Translations under genes and position numbers: made by a program
Assembly (NCBI GenBank): GCA_020650975.1
Contig: JAIPMN010002711.1
Coordinates: 1 to 42,639 of the forward strand
DNA: 42,639 bases
Direction of reading: 5' to 3'
Origin: Apostichopus californicus
Lineage: Eukaryota > Echinodermata > Holothuroidea > Aspidochirotida > Stichopodidae
In this document: in pieces, positions 12,361 through 24,900 of the stretch
Numbering within the stretch: the stretch's first letter is position 1
Layout of the letters: every line of letters starts with the position of its first letter
Notes under the pieces: model-generated
Database searches by the model: none
The model's input: the letters and a program-made list of their open reading frames with translations, nothing else
What the model was told of the DNA's origin: nothing

Positions 12361-15300
12361 CTGCATCGGAAGAAAAAGAAGAGGATGACGCAAGAGTCAA
12401 TCTCAACGGTACATTTTAAACTTTTTTCACCAATTGATAACTAATTAATTAAGAGATAATTTCGATGACAGACGATATACAAGATTAATTTTTTTTAGTC
12501 TACGCTGTTAATTGAAATCCCCAAATCTCGATATCATGTTCCTTACTCTATACGGATATGGTTGCTTGGATTTAAAACTATTTTTTAATCCGATAAAAAC
12601 TATCTTTCTCACAAAAATGCATTATAGAAGTGGTTATGGCACGTGTCACTGGGAAGCTTTATAATTTTGTAGTCGATCTGTCCTTGAAATTTCAAACATT
12701 TGTATTTAGTATTCGTCAATGTTCTTTTCCCTTTCGAGTCTTATCGCTCTGTAATAATATTTACTTTCGTCTTTGGACAAAAGATTTGTACCTTATTAAA
12801 CAAAACTATAAATAAAGCTTAAAATGGCCCTGACAGGATCCAGCGATTATCGTCAGACGATGAATTTTTGGCAAACGGAACATCCCTTTAAACATCTGAT
12901 ATTCATCAATGAAAGTGGCTGGACTACCAAGTTTAGTCGTTTAAGTCACATCCGAACAACGAACGTAATTACTCAAGAAAAAAAAAGTACGATACGTTTG
13001 TGGTCTCGAATTAGAAAATCTACAATGCATTTGAATAACTTGTCACAGACAAATGCATGAAAAGTTCATTTCTTGATCTGATCTGCCAGAGGAAACAATT
13101 ATTTCTTGATAGGTTATATTAAGAATGTCTAAACAAATTACTTGACTATAACAGTTAAATAATCTGGATAAATTGATATTATTGTGAAAGAAAAATACAA
13201 GGATAAACGACATGAAATATTGCATTCGTACATTCCCACCCCCCCAACCCCATTTGAACCCCCCCAAAAAAATTAAAAGTTGTTAAACACAGTCCTTACA
13301 TGTAGGCCCAATTACATATACTTCAATTACGTCCCGAATACGCCTAAGAATGCACCATTACGCATCTAAAATTTTCCGTTTTTCCGTGGTGAGCACCCCC
13401 AGACCCCCACCCCCACATCGTAGTCGGCTTCAGCGATCCAAGGACCACGCCCCACGCCTTCTCAAACTCCTGGAGCTGGTTGGATACTTACATCTTGTTT
13501 ATCATCTTCGTTTGATTCTTCTTTCGCCGGGTGGTCAAGAACGGGTGGATTATTAATAACGTCGTTCATCTGGGCATCTAGATAGGAAGGCCGGAAACAA
13601 AGTTAGGTTTAACGATCGGCCATAATCAAATTTAAAAATACTTCTCAACAAGTGACAACAGTACAGCAAGAAAAGAAGGATTCCTGATTACTGGAATTTA
13701 AGGAGAGGTAGCTTCTGAACGTCGCCCCCCATCCCCACCCCCGGCAAAGAAGTGACGATATAGAGATTGCCGCCTACTTAGGGCTGGATGGCTCGGTTAT
13801 TAGAAAACAGGCCATGTTATCCATCTTGGTTATTGAAATTCTCCACAACAAGATATAAACACTGATTTTACATGCCCCATCAAAACATCTGTGAGTACCA
13901 CTGCTTGTAGTTACAAAACAAATTTATTTAGTTTATTTGAAAAAGTCACTTTAATGAACAAACAGGGAAACTATTTCCTTCTGAGGAGTGAGATAAACTG
14001 AGAAGAGCAGACTGACTGCTTGGTATTTATTTTTGCTCGGAACGAAAAAATAAAATGAAATAAATTGAAGAGGAGGAGGAGGAGGAGCAAACTGCATTGT
14101 TGTGAAATACCACAGCGATGGGTACGGCCAAATCTCACCATTTATGAGAAAGTCAAAGACCAGTAACAATGAATCATTACTAACCATCGATTTCAGGACG
14201 GTGTAAGCCTTGGTGTTGCTCACCATTTATGAGACAGTCAGAGACCGGTTAAAATGAATCATTACTAACCATCGATTTCAGGACGGTCTAAGCCTTGGTG
14301 TTGCTCACCATTTATGAGAAAGTCAGAGACCGGTTAAAATCATTACTAACCATCGATTTCAGGACGGTCTAAGCCTTGGTGTTGCTCACCATTTATGAGA
14401 AAGTCAGAGACCGGTTAAAATGAATCATTACTAACCATCGATTTCAGGACGGTCTAAGCCTTGGTGTTGCTCACCATTTATGAGACAGTCAGAGACCGGT
14501 TAAAATGAATCATTACTAACCATCGATTTCAGGACGGTCTAAGCCTTGGTGTTGCTCACCATTNNNNNNNNNNNNNNNNNNNNNNNNNNNNNNNNNNNNN
14601 NNNNNNNNNNNNNNNNNNNNNNNNNNNNNNNNNNNNNNNNNNNNNNNNNNNNNNNNNNNNNNNNNNNNNNNNNNNNNNNNNNNNNNNNNNNNNNNNNNNN
14701 NNNNNNNNNNNNNNNNNNNNNNNNNNNNNNNNNNNNNNNNNNNNNNNNNNNNNNNNNNNNNNNNNNNNNNNNNNNNNNNNNNNNNNNNNNNNNNNNNNNN
14801 NNNNNNNNNNNNNNNNNNNNNNNNNNNNNNNNNNNNNNNNNNNNNNNNNNNNNNNNNNNNNNNNNNNNNNNNNNNNNNNNNNNNNNNNNNNNNNNNNNNN
14901 NNNNNNNNNNNNNNNNNNNNNNNNNNNNNNNNNNNNNNNNNNNNNNNNNNNNNNNNNNNNNNNNNNNNNNNNNNNNNNNNNNNNNNNNNNNNNNNNNNNN
15001 NNNNNNNNNNNNNNNNNNNNNNNNNNNNNNNNNNNNNNNNNNNNNNNNNNNNNNNNNNNNNNNNNNNNNNNNNNNNNNNNNNNNNNNNNNNNNNNNNNNN
15101 NNNNNNNNNNNNNNNNNNNNNNNNNNNNNNNNNNNNNNNNNNNNNNNNNNNNNNNNNNNNNNNNNNNNNNNNNNNNNNNNNNNNNNNNNNNNNNNNNNNN
15201 NNNNNNNNNNNNNNNNNNNNNNNNNNNNNNNNNNNNNNNNNNNNNNNNNNNNNNNNNNNNNNNNNNNNNNNNNNNNNNNNNNNNNNNNNNNNNNNNNNNN

Positions 15301-15911
15301 NNNNNNNNNNNNNNNNNNNNNNNNNNNNNNNNNNNNNNNNNNNNNNNNNNNNNNNNNNNNNNNNNNNNNNNNNNNNNNNNNNNNNNNNNNNNNNNNNNNN
15401 NNNNNNNNNNNNNNNNNNNNNNNNNNNNNNNNNNNNNNNNNNNNNNNNNNNNNNATAGGTCGGGTTCAATCAACCACATCTCAAGTTCGGCACAAGGGGG
15501 GGGGGGGGTTCAACTTCACAGAGTGGAATATATTTCTCGTTTTACATGAGTGTTACAATTTCTGTCACCCACATATATCCTTTTCAAAATCAACCGAGAG
15601 AGCAGTTATCTCTTTGACCCTCAGCATCCACACATGCAAGTTGGTAACTTAAAATGTCTCGCATATTGCTTGCACTTAATACACATCAGTTTCGCCATGC
15701 AATAAACAGTTGCATCTCATTTTGTTACTTTAGCTGAAACCAGGGCTCAAACCGCCTGGCCTCCAGAATGCTAGATTACATCATCTCAAACGCAACTGTA
15801 ATTGTAGAAGTTGACAAACTGAATAGGTTACCGCTTTTTAGCGTTCACCCCTAGGGTGACCTTTGACACGGTCTTTGTCTGGTGAAATTCTGTTGCTTTT
15901 TAGACTTTGAG

Positions 15912-15943
<32 letters not shown>

Positions 15944-18900
15944 TATTTCTCATGACATATACATACAGACAAATACAAGATTAACTGAAATTATTTACAC
16001 GAATAAAAACAAACTATTTTAACCCCATCGGCAAAGTACAAATTACTGTGATACTCCTATAATAAAAATAATGTCCAAAAACTATATTTCAAAACCTAAT
16101 AGATAATAAATCTATTAGGTTTTGACTTTGAGGTTGGTTAGCTGTTCAATACGTTGGGTATTTGGGTCGTTCTTGTCGTTTACCTGTGTTTGTCTGTGTT
16201 GGAAGGTTCTGGACAAGATAAGGCATATTAAACAAGTTATTCATATTTCATCGTTTTATGTGATGTTTTCAGCTTGTCTATTCTCATACAACGTAGGTTT
16301 CTCACAAACTACACTTATACGAACAAACTACATCCACATGGTTTACGTTTACACTGTGCAGTTTAAAATATCCAACAGCCATCCTTGCCCTATGACTACA
16401 CAGTTAGCAGTAAGCTTGCAAATTTTCCATTTTGCAATGTCAAGTGGGGTGTTAGCTCAGTGATTAACGCCGGTGCCTTTAAATCATAAGGCCCCCGGTT
16501 CGAGTCACTCCCAGATAAATGTATGTCGTCCAGTTACAGAGTTGTTGACAATTAACAATTCATAATCATGGACATTAAATATGAATGTAAGAGACTGACT
16601 TCGGTCAGCTTGCGGCTTTGATAAGCCAATGAGGCTTCTTCGTGAGTTCCTGCTTGCAGGAGGTACATACATACAAGTACCACCATGTAGGCAAGGATCA
16701 GTTTACCTTTGCAATCCCTCCACTCGATCATTTGCACTGTCGCTGTCTTCGGGTTTGTTGTCGTCGATATCCGACTCTTCGTCCTTATCTTCCTCTTGGG
16801 CACCTTGGGCTCTGGCTTGAAGCTGTAACTTAAAAGGCAAAAAAAAATATTAAAAAAAACTTGAAATATATAAAGGAAAATTAACATGAAATAAAGTGTG
16901 AGATATAAGACTAGCAAAGTGAAGTGATTTGATTGGATTACAGACTTCTGTCATATTTTTCAAATTTTGTGGAAAAATAAAAGGAACCGTGACACCAGTG
17001 ACCTAAGGATAACTGTTAGGGACATTCTCAAAACATGAAAACAAGAAGAAAGAAAAAAAGGGAAAAATACTGTAGCATTTTCAGGCTTAAATTTTGAAGC
17101 GATGAAACATTCTGTTGGGAATGGAAAAAGTGTAATGTCGTAACAGAAATGAAAGGCAAATTTTCATTTCATTTATTTGTTTTTCACAACATGCATTTAA
17201 ACTTTTACAAATAACAAATAACATGAAGTAGTAGTGAATAATACATGAAGTGAAGGAAGCGGAACAAAAAACCCTTGCGGGCTTGACGGGGTGCTTCGAC
17301 GCTCCCTAAAATACAGAGAAAGAGACCAATCAAAGTACGACAAAGCAAAATACACAATTTCATACAATAGGACAATAAGACCATAACAAAACAATAACAC
17401 TGTTAACAATGCACTCCTTTCAATCAGGTCTGCGATACTTTTCAACAAAGGTTTTCAACAAAGGTTACACAGAGGTTTCACTTCCAGTGACTATGCAAGA
17501 CAGACCAGTTCCACGACCAGTTTCCCTCAACACCCCCCTCCCCCACTCTCCTCTGCCCAACTCTACACGAGGCAATATTCAATCGCTAGCCGTCCACCTC
17601 ACCTGTTGCTGTTTTCGTAAGCCTTCTGCTTCTTCGATGTGTTCCTCGACTTCATCTCGCCGCACATCAATCACTAACCCTGAGAGAGAAACCAAAATAT
17701 AGTACAATTAGACTTTTTCAAAGTGAACACGGATGGAAATATATACTTTTCTACTCCCGAAGATCCCGACAACACCCTAGGGTATCTTCTCCCTTTGGAG
17801 AGTTTATCTGATTTATCAGCACACGACATCTTCGACGGTCTCCTCCTTCCACCGGCTCTTTCCATCACCCCTGCCCACACCCCTTCTCTTCCATTGTCGT
17901 ACTCCTTGAATCCTACCAACATCGTCTATCACATTCACAGAGCACTCATATGGCTACACATCGTACGATATCTTTATTAACCACTGTCGAAATTGTTTTG
18001 ATGATCCAAAACTTTCTGGTATCTACCGTCTAGTGTTACGAGATGCACACACATGTCGCAATGGTGTTCCTTCCATCCCAACGTTCCCCTGTTCCCACTA
18101 AACACTACGTGCCATTCTCTATCCCATCCCTATGAAGGTCATTTTTACCTCCACCTCCCTCACCCCATCTTTTTCTTCCCAGTTTCTTTATGTTTTGTTT
18201 TCCCCCCTAAATCCTGACACCTTCCATACTCTCATCTTTGGACACCCCTGTTCCAACCAAGGTCCTTCCCTCCACCTCTCACACCCTATCCATCTATTTC
18301 TTCCCTGTATCTTAAGTTGTTTTTTCACTAAATCCTGACACCTGCTATACACCATCTTCCCTATATCAAGGACCTTCCCTCCACCTCCAACACCCTATCC
18401 ATCTATCTCTTCCCTGTTTCTTAAGTTGTTTCTTCCCTAAATCCCAACACCTGCTATACACCATCTTCCCTATATCAAGGTTCTTCCCTCCACCTCCCAC
18501 ACCCTATTCATCTATCTCTTCCCTGTTTCTTAAATTGTTTTTTCCCTAAATCCTGACACCTACTATACACCATCTTTCCTATATCAAGGTCCTTCCCTCC
18601 ACCTCCCACACCCTATCCATCTATCTCTTCCCTGTTTCTTAAAATTGTTTTTTCCCTAAATCCTGACACCTACTATACACCATCTTTCCTATATCAAGGT
18701 CCTCCACCTCCCACACCCTATCCATCTATCTCTTCTCCGTCTCTCTTTCTCTCTCTGTCTCTGATCCATAGATTACCTGGAGCATCTTCATCTCTGTCAT
18801 TCTCTGCCTCGTAATTCCCCGGAGGATGCAATGCCATATTGTCATCTTCCTCTGCTTTCTCTTCTCTTCTCAAATCTTCTTCGAGTCGTTTTTCTTGTAA

Positions 18901-21900
18901 AGCCTAAAACATGAAACACGAATAATGAAAAGAAGTAAATGATGACACCCTTCGTAAGCCCAACTACGATCCAATCACAAAGAACGTTATCCCCCCACCC
19001 ATCCTCCCACCCAACCCCCCTGCCAGCTCCCAGGTCTTTCAATTTATTGGGCTTTTATATCTTAACGACTACAGCTTCAAAGCAGTGTTATAGTATATAA
19101 GAATATCATCGACAGAAAAAGCGAATTGAAACTTATCGACGACATCTGGTAAAGCCAAGATTACGTGACTAAAAGTATGATTTGCACTGAATTAATTGGT
19201 ACGTGTCATGTGTTTGACCAACTCCGGCATCCAACCTGAAGTTTGCGGTTATCCTACAACCCTAAGTTTGTGGTAATCCTTCTAATGATATCATTCTCAT
19301 TACCTCCATATTTATCACTTTATTTGACATGGACTGACTCTATAAGTTCAGACGAGTAGAAACTAATTACCTAACGTAGTGACTCTACGACAGATGACAC
19401 CTACAACCGGTGGGGAATCCATGGAGTTTCACTCATTAACATGTTGTAAACTTGAAGAGTTCTGTTATCCCCACATGGGTTTGAGGGCTTCGGCCATTTT
19501 GTTGTGACACACTATATTAAAGCTCTCACACACACACACACGCATACACACCCTCACAGACATACAAATGACACGTTTCGTCACCTGAACGAACCATGGG
19601 ATCCCCCATCAACTATTCCCACATGACCATGATGGACCTCCTAGTACCCATAAATTTTCCATGGCGATGGTTGCTATGGTAACTGATAGAGCACTAAATA
19701 TATGGCTGAAACAGCCAGAAGACCACAGTATCTCCTCCCCATGTGCATTACATGTATATAGATGACGTAGTAAATGGGTTCTACACAACAGACCAATATT
19801 ATCATAGACTGCCTCTACCTTAAATCCAACTCTATAATAGGTTGACTCTATGCTTTGAGGTCAACACTACTTTTGTTTCTCATACCTGCATCTTCTCATC
19901 CTCATCTTTCTCTCTCTCGTTAGCTTTCTGCCAGAGCGGTTCATCTCCTTCTTCTTCGTCTTTTCCATCCTCCTCCTGTTCTTTTGCAGAGTCTTCCTCT
20001 GCTTGTTCACTGAAGTATTATAAGGAACAATAACCGATACAGGAATGTAGGAACAAAAACCAATACCAGAACAATAAGGAACAATAACCATACAGGAATA
20101 CAGGAACAATAACCATTACAGGAATATAGGAACAATAACCAATACAGGAACAATAACCATTACAGGAATATAGGAACAATAACCAATACAGCAACAATAC
20201 CCAATACAGGAATACAGGAACAATAACCAATACAGGAACTTTACCAATACAGGAAAAATAACCAATACAGGAATGTACGAACAATAACAATTACAGGAAT
20301 ATAGGAACAATAACCAATACAGGAAAAATAACCAATACAGGAATAATAACCAATACAGGAACTATAACCAACACAGGAACAATAACCAATACAGGAACAA
20401 TAACCAACAGGAACAATAACCAATACAGGAATACAGGAACAATAACCATTACAGGAACAATGAACCAATACAGGAATACAGGTACACTAACCAAAACAGG
20501 GATACAGGAACAATAACCAATACAGGAATAATAACAAATACAGGAATACAGGAACAATAACCAATACAGGAACAATAAACCATTACAGGAACAATGAACC
20601 AATACAGGAATACAAGTACAATAACCAAAACAGGGATACAGGAACAATAACCAATACAGGAATAATAACCAATACAGGAACAATAACCAACACAGGAATA
20701 CAGGAACAATAACCAATACAGCAACAATAAACCATTACAGGAACAATGAACCAATACAGGAATACAAGTACAATAACCAAAACAGGGATACAGGAACAAA
20801 AAACAATACAGGAATAATAACCAATACAGGAATAATAACCAATACAGGAACTATAACCAACACAGGAACAATAACCAATACAGGAACAATAACCAGCAGG
20901 AACAATAACCAATACAGGAATAATAACCAATACAAGAATACAGGAACAATAACCAATACAGGAACAATAAACCATTACAGGAACAATGAACCAATACAGG
21001 AATACAAGTACAATAACCAAAACAGGGATACAGGAACAATAACCAATACAGGAATAATAACCAATACAGGAATACAGGAACAATAACCAATACAGGAACA
21101 ATAAACCATTACAGGAACAATGAACCAATACAGGAATACAGGTACAATAACCAAAACAGGGATACAGGAACAATAACTAATACAGGAACAATAACCAACA
21201 CAGGAATACAGGAACAATAACCAATACAGGAATAATAACCAATACAGGAACAATAACCAACACAGGAACAATAACCAATACAGGAACAATAACCAACAAG
21301 AACAATAACCAATACAGGAACAATAAACCAGGGATACAGGAACAATAACCAATACAGGAATAATAACCAATACATGAAAAATAATCAATACTGGAACAAT
21401 AACCAATACAGGAACAATTAACCATTACAGGAACAATAAACCAATACTGGAATACAAGTACAATAACCAAAACAGGGTTACAGAAACAATAACCAATACA
21501 GGAAGCATCAAAACTTATAAATTGTTTTCATCAAGCTTACACAAGACCATGTAGACGGTCATAATGCCGGCCGCAAACTGACCAGGCGCAAATAAGCACA
21601 CAATATCTCAAACTAATGAACCCACCCTCCTTCATGGGCTGACCTTTTCAACAAATACAATTTTAACTACAAAAATAATAAATGTTTCCATTCAAATTGA
21701 CACAATTTCATTACCTAAACACTATTACCAAAAAATTAAGAACATGCAGAAAGCAAATCGAAAATCTTCAACATTTGTCTTTGTGAAATGAAATTTGAAG
21801 AACAGTCAAGATAACAAACTGCATTATTTTCAGATTATAATATATTTGACAAATATTGGAAATTTCCTGGATTCCAATACAAAAAGAAAAAAAAAAGAAA

Positions 21901-24900
21901 AGGTTTTCTCAACTTACTTTGGCTTTTTTGCGTCTGGGAGTCGGTCTTCCTCCTCTTCTCGTACATTTTGCCCATCGCCGTCCTGATCCTGGAGAAGAAA
22001 GAAGTCATCAAAGGGGGGGATTACACATTTAAAGCAACTTAATCTGCACCCCCCTCCCACTCCCCCGCCCCTCCCCTTTCTGTGGGTTCCAGAAGGTAAA
22101 GCCACATTTTGCATTAAATTTGCCACAAGCTGGTGGCATTATAATCCACAGTTAAGAGAAAGATATGTTAGATCATTATCTGTTACTTTTAATCTATGAT
22201 AAGTACACCAGGATATGATATCAGTAACCATAAATTTAAAGACTGTTGTAAAACAGAAAAACTAAAGGAAAGAAACACAACCAACTGGTGGAAAGTGGGA
22301 TGTGGTTTTGTAACTTGAGTAAGGAAAGCAGGACATTGTGAACGCATGCAACCAGCTGGTGGAAAGTGGGATATGGTTTTGTAACTTAAGTAATGAAGCA
22401 GGACATTGTGAAAGCATGCAACCAGCTGGTGGAAAGTGGGATATGGTTTTGTAACTTAAGTAATGAAAGCAGGACATTGTGAAAGCATGCAACCAGCTGG
22501 TGGAAAGTGGGATGTGGTTTTGTAACTTAAGTAATGAACTGTACATGAGTGACCAGTGGGATGTGGATATAACTTAAGTTATGAGACACTTACAGAGTGT
22601 GGAAAGTGGGATACGGTTATGTATCAACTTGAGTAATGAATCAGTGAAAGTAGGATACGGTTACAGCACGATAACCGGTTCCCACTTTCCTCCAGCACAA
22701 TACTTGCTGGAAGAAAGTGTTTATGTAACTTATGTAATGAAACACTGCAAGCAGGATATGGTTACAGGATAGCACCGGTTGGTGGAAAGTGGGAATTGGT
22801 TTATATGTAACTCAAGTAATGAAACATTGAAAGTGGGATATGGTTACAGCATAAGTGGGCTGAAAGTGGGCTATGGTTACATAACTCAAGTGCTGGCAGA
22901 CTAACAGTGGAAAATGCTGAGGGAATACATTTAGCTGCTTCAGAATGGGACATGGTTGTTATTTACATAATGAAATGCAACCAGTGGGATGAAAAAAGTG
23001 AAAATGAAAGGGCGAACAGCTGCATGAAAATGGCTCACTTGCTCAGAAAATATATGTCAACATGAATATTTTGAAAAGCAGAATGGATGCAGAAATATAA
23101 CATGCACTCAAAGCTTGTGTTTTTGTTGGACTACCCCTGACTAAATAACTACCTTAAAATTAATGAAAGCCAAATCATAAAATTCAACGTAAATTAAAAT
23201 AACATATAATTATTATTATTCTTATAAAAATACACATATTTTGAGACATGGAGTGACTGCGTGATGTCTCTTCGTAACTGACAATCACCTCGCACCTGTT
23301 CAAAACCACCCGCCCCCCCTACCCCATCTCCCATGGTATCTTAAAATACCAGCGTTTTGGTAGCAGGTGCAAATTTCAAACTAGAGTATCAATAAGTTCA
23401 TATTGGGGTAACAACTAAAAGACAGGCAAATGTGAAAGTCAATTTGAATAAATGAATCATTCATAAGACATTGCCAACAGAGTAAAACTCTAGGAACCCC
23501 AGTTATCATTTTGAATCCTGATAGTATAAGCCCCTTCTGGGGGGAGGGGGGAGTGGGGAGGCAGGAAGGAAGGGCGTATCCAGATATCGCAAATCAAACA
23601 TTGTAAACTATAAAACCCTTTTTTTCCTGTAGGATAAACAATCCAGCCTAGCTAAAGTCACCAGTTCATACATCCAAATTTACAGCAACCCTTTCCTCTC
23701 ATAAAAGGACAAATCCAGAGGAAATACTATTTTTTCAAGCTTTTCCCAGGGTTTCCGCTACTTTTTACATCACAGATTTCTTACTTCCATGATCTTGTGG
23801 TATTTTTGCTTCAGTCTGACAATTCTCTGCTGCCTCTCACGAATAATCTTTAGACGATCTTGATGGAATGAATGTCTTAAAAGCTAGCATGAAAAGAGCA
23901 AAAGAGCAAACACCAAAGCATAGCAAAAATTATTTAAAGCATCTAGCAAAACAAAACAAAGCATAACAAAAACAATGCATAGCAACAGAACAAAAAAAAA
24001 CAATGCACACAGACAACCAAAGCATAACAAAAAACAATGCATAGCAACAGAACACAAAAAAACAATGCATGCAGACAACCAAAGCATAACAAAAACAATG
24101 CATAGCAACAGAACACAAAATACAAAGAATGCAGACAACCAAAGCATAACAAAAAACAATGCATAGCAACAGAACACAACAAAAATTGGGTACAGCAGCA
24201 GCGACATGAAATGTGGGCAAGCTAAGAACTTAAAAGCTGAAATGGAAGCGGCAGGACGGGGAGGCAAGGAGGGCGAAGAGAGGATACAGGGTCACGTATG
24301 GGGAGGGATATCGGTAAGGCATGCAAGGCAATGCTATTCAGTACTTATAACTTTTAATGTTGTTAAGACTTTGCAAACCTATATAACTTGGTGCAATTGA
24401 TTTTTAATCAATAAAGTCACACTGCTGCTGTTAAACTTCACACATGCAATAAAACTCTGCCGTTGAGAGTTGGTTCACTATATCTAGATTGAGCTATGTG
24501 GGAGGTAAGCTGGTAGAACACCCCCCACCCCACCCCCACCCCTACACACACAGATCATTAGGTATGGGACGACATAAAAAGTGTCATACTTGTCACAGAG
24601 GATTGAGATCGGAAAAAAAATTATGTTTGAAATAAAGATGTTTTTTAAACTTTCTGACATCTTTTTAATTTTTTTGTTGTTGTTCAAGTACCTGTCTGGT
24701 CTCCTGGGCTGCCATGCCTGGGTCCTTCAGGACAACCCCTTGTTGTTCCCCATCAGAGTCTTCCTGGAAACGATCAAGACAAACATTAGTTAAAGAAGAA
24801 TTCATCATCCACAAATCTGCAGGTGTAGGATTAAGGTTCATCCAAACAGGTTTTTGCAACATCTTGCATCTCATTACCTAACCCCGACAATCAATCAACC

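Noticed and set aside
14516-15652. Very long open frames on both strands across the N gap
   Set aside because: They are made almost entirely of unknown residues from N and carry no information.
16443-16515. A possible tRNA gene
   Set aside because: A and B boxes are present but the acceptor stem does not pair well and the sequence continues into a SINE body found again at 40354-40595.
20018-21470. Many long hydrophobic minus-strand open frames (VIVPVLVIVP-like)
   Set aside because: They are translations of an 18-bp minisatellite inside an intron; the unit length is a multiple of three, so stops are simply absent.
23785-23861. Nearer acceptor for exon L at CATCAAG
   Set aside because: It would need phase 1 from exon K, which ends in phase 0, and would bring a stop into frame.
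23888-24185. CRISPR-like array
   Set aside because: The repeats have no unique spacers of constant length; adjacent units are copies throughout, and the context is animal intron.
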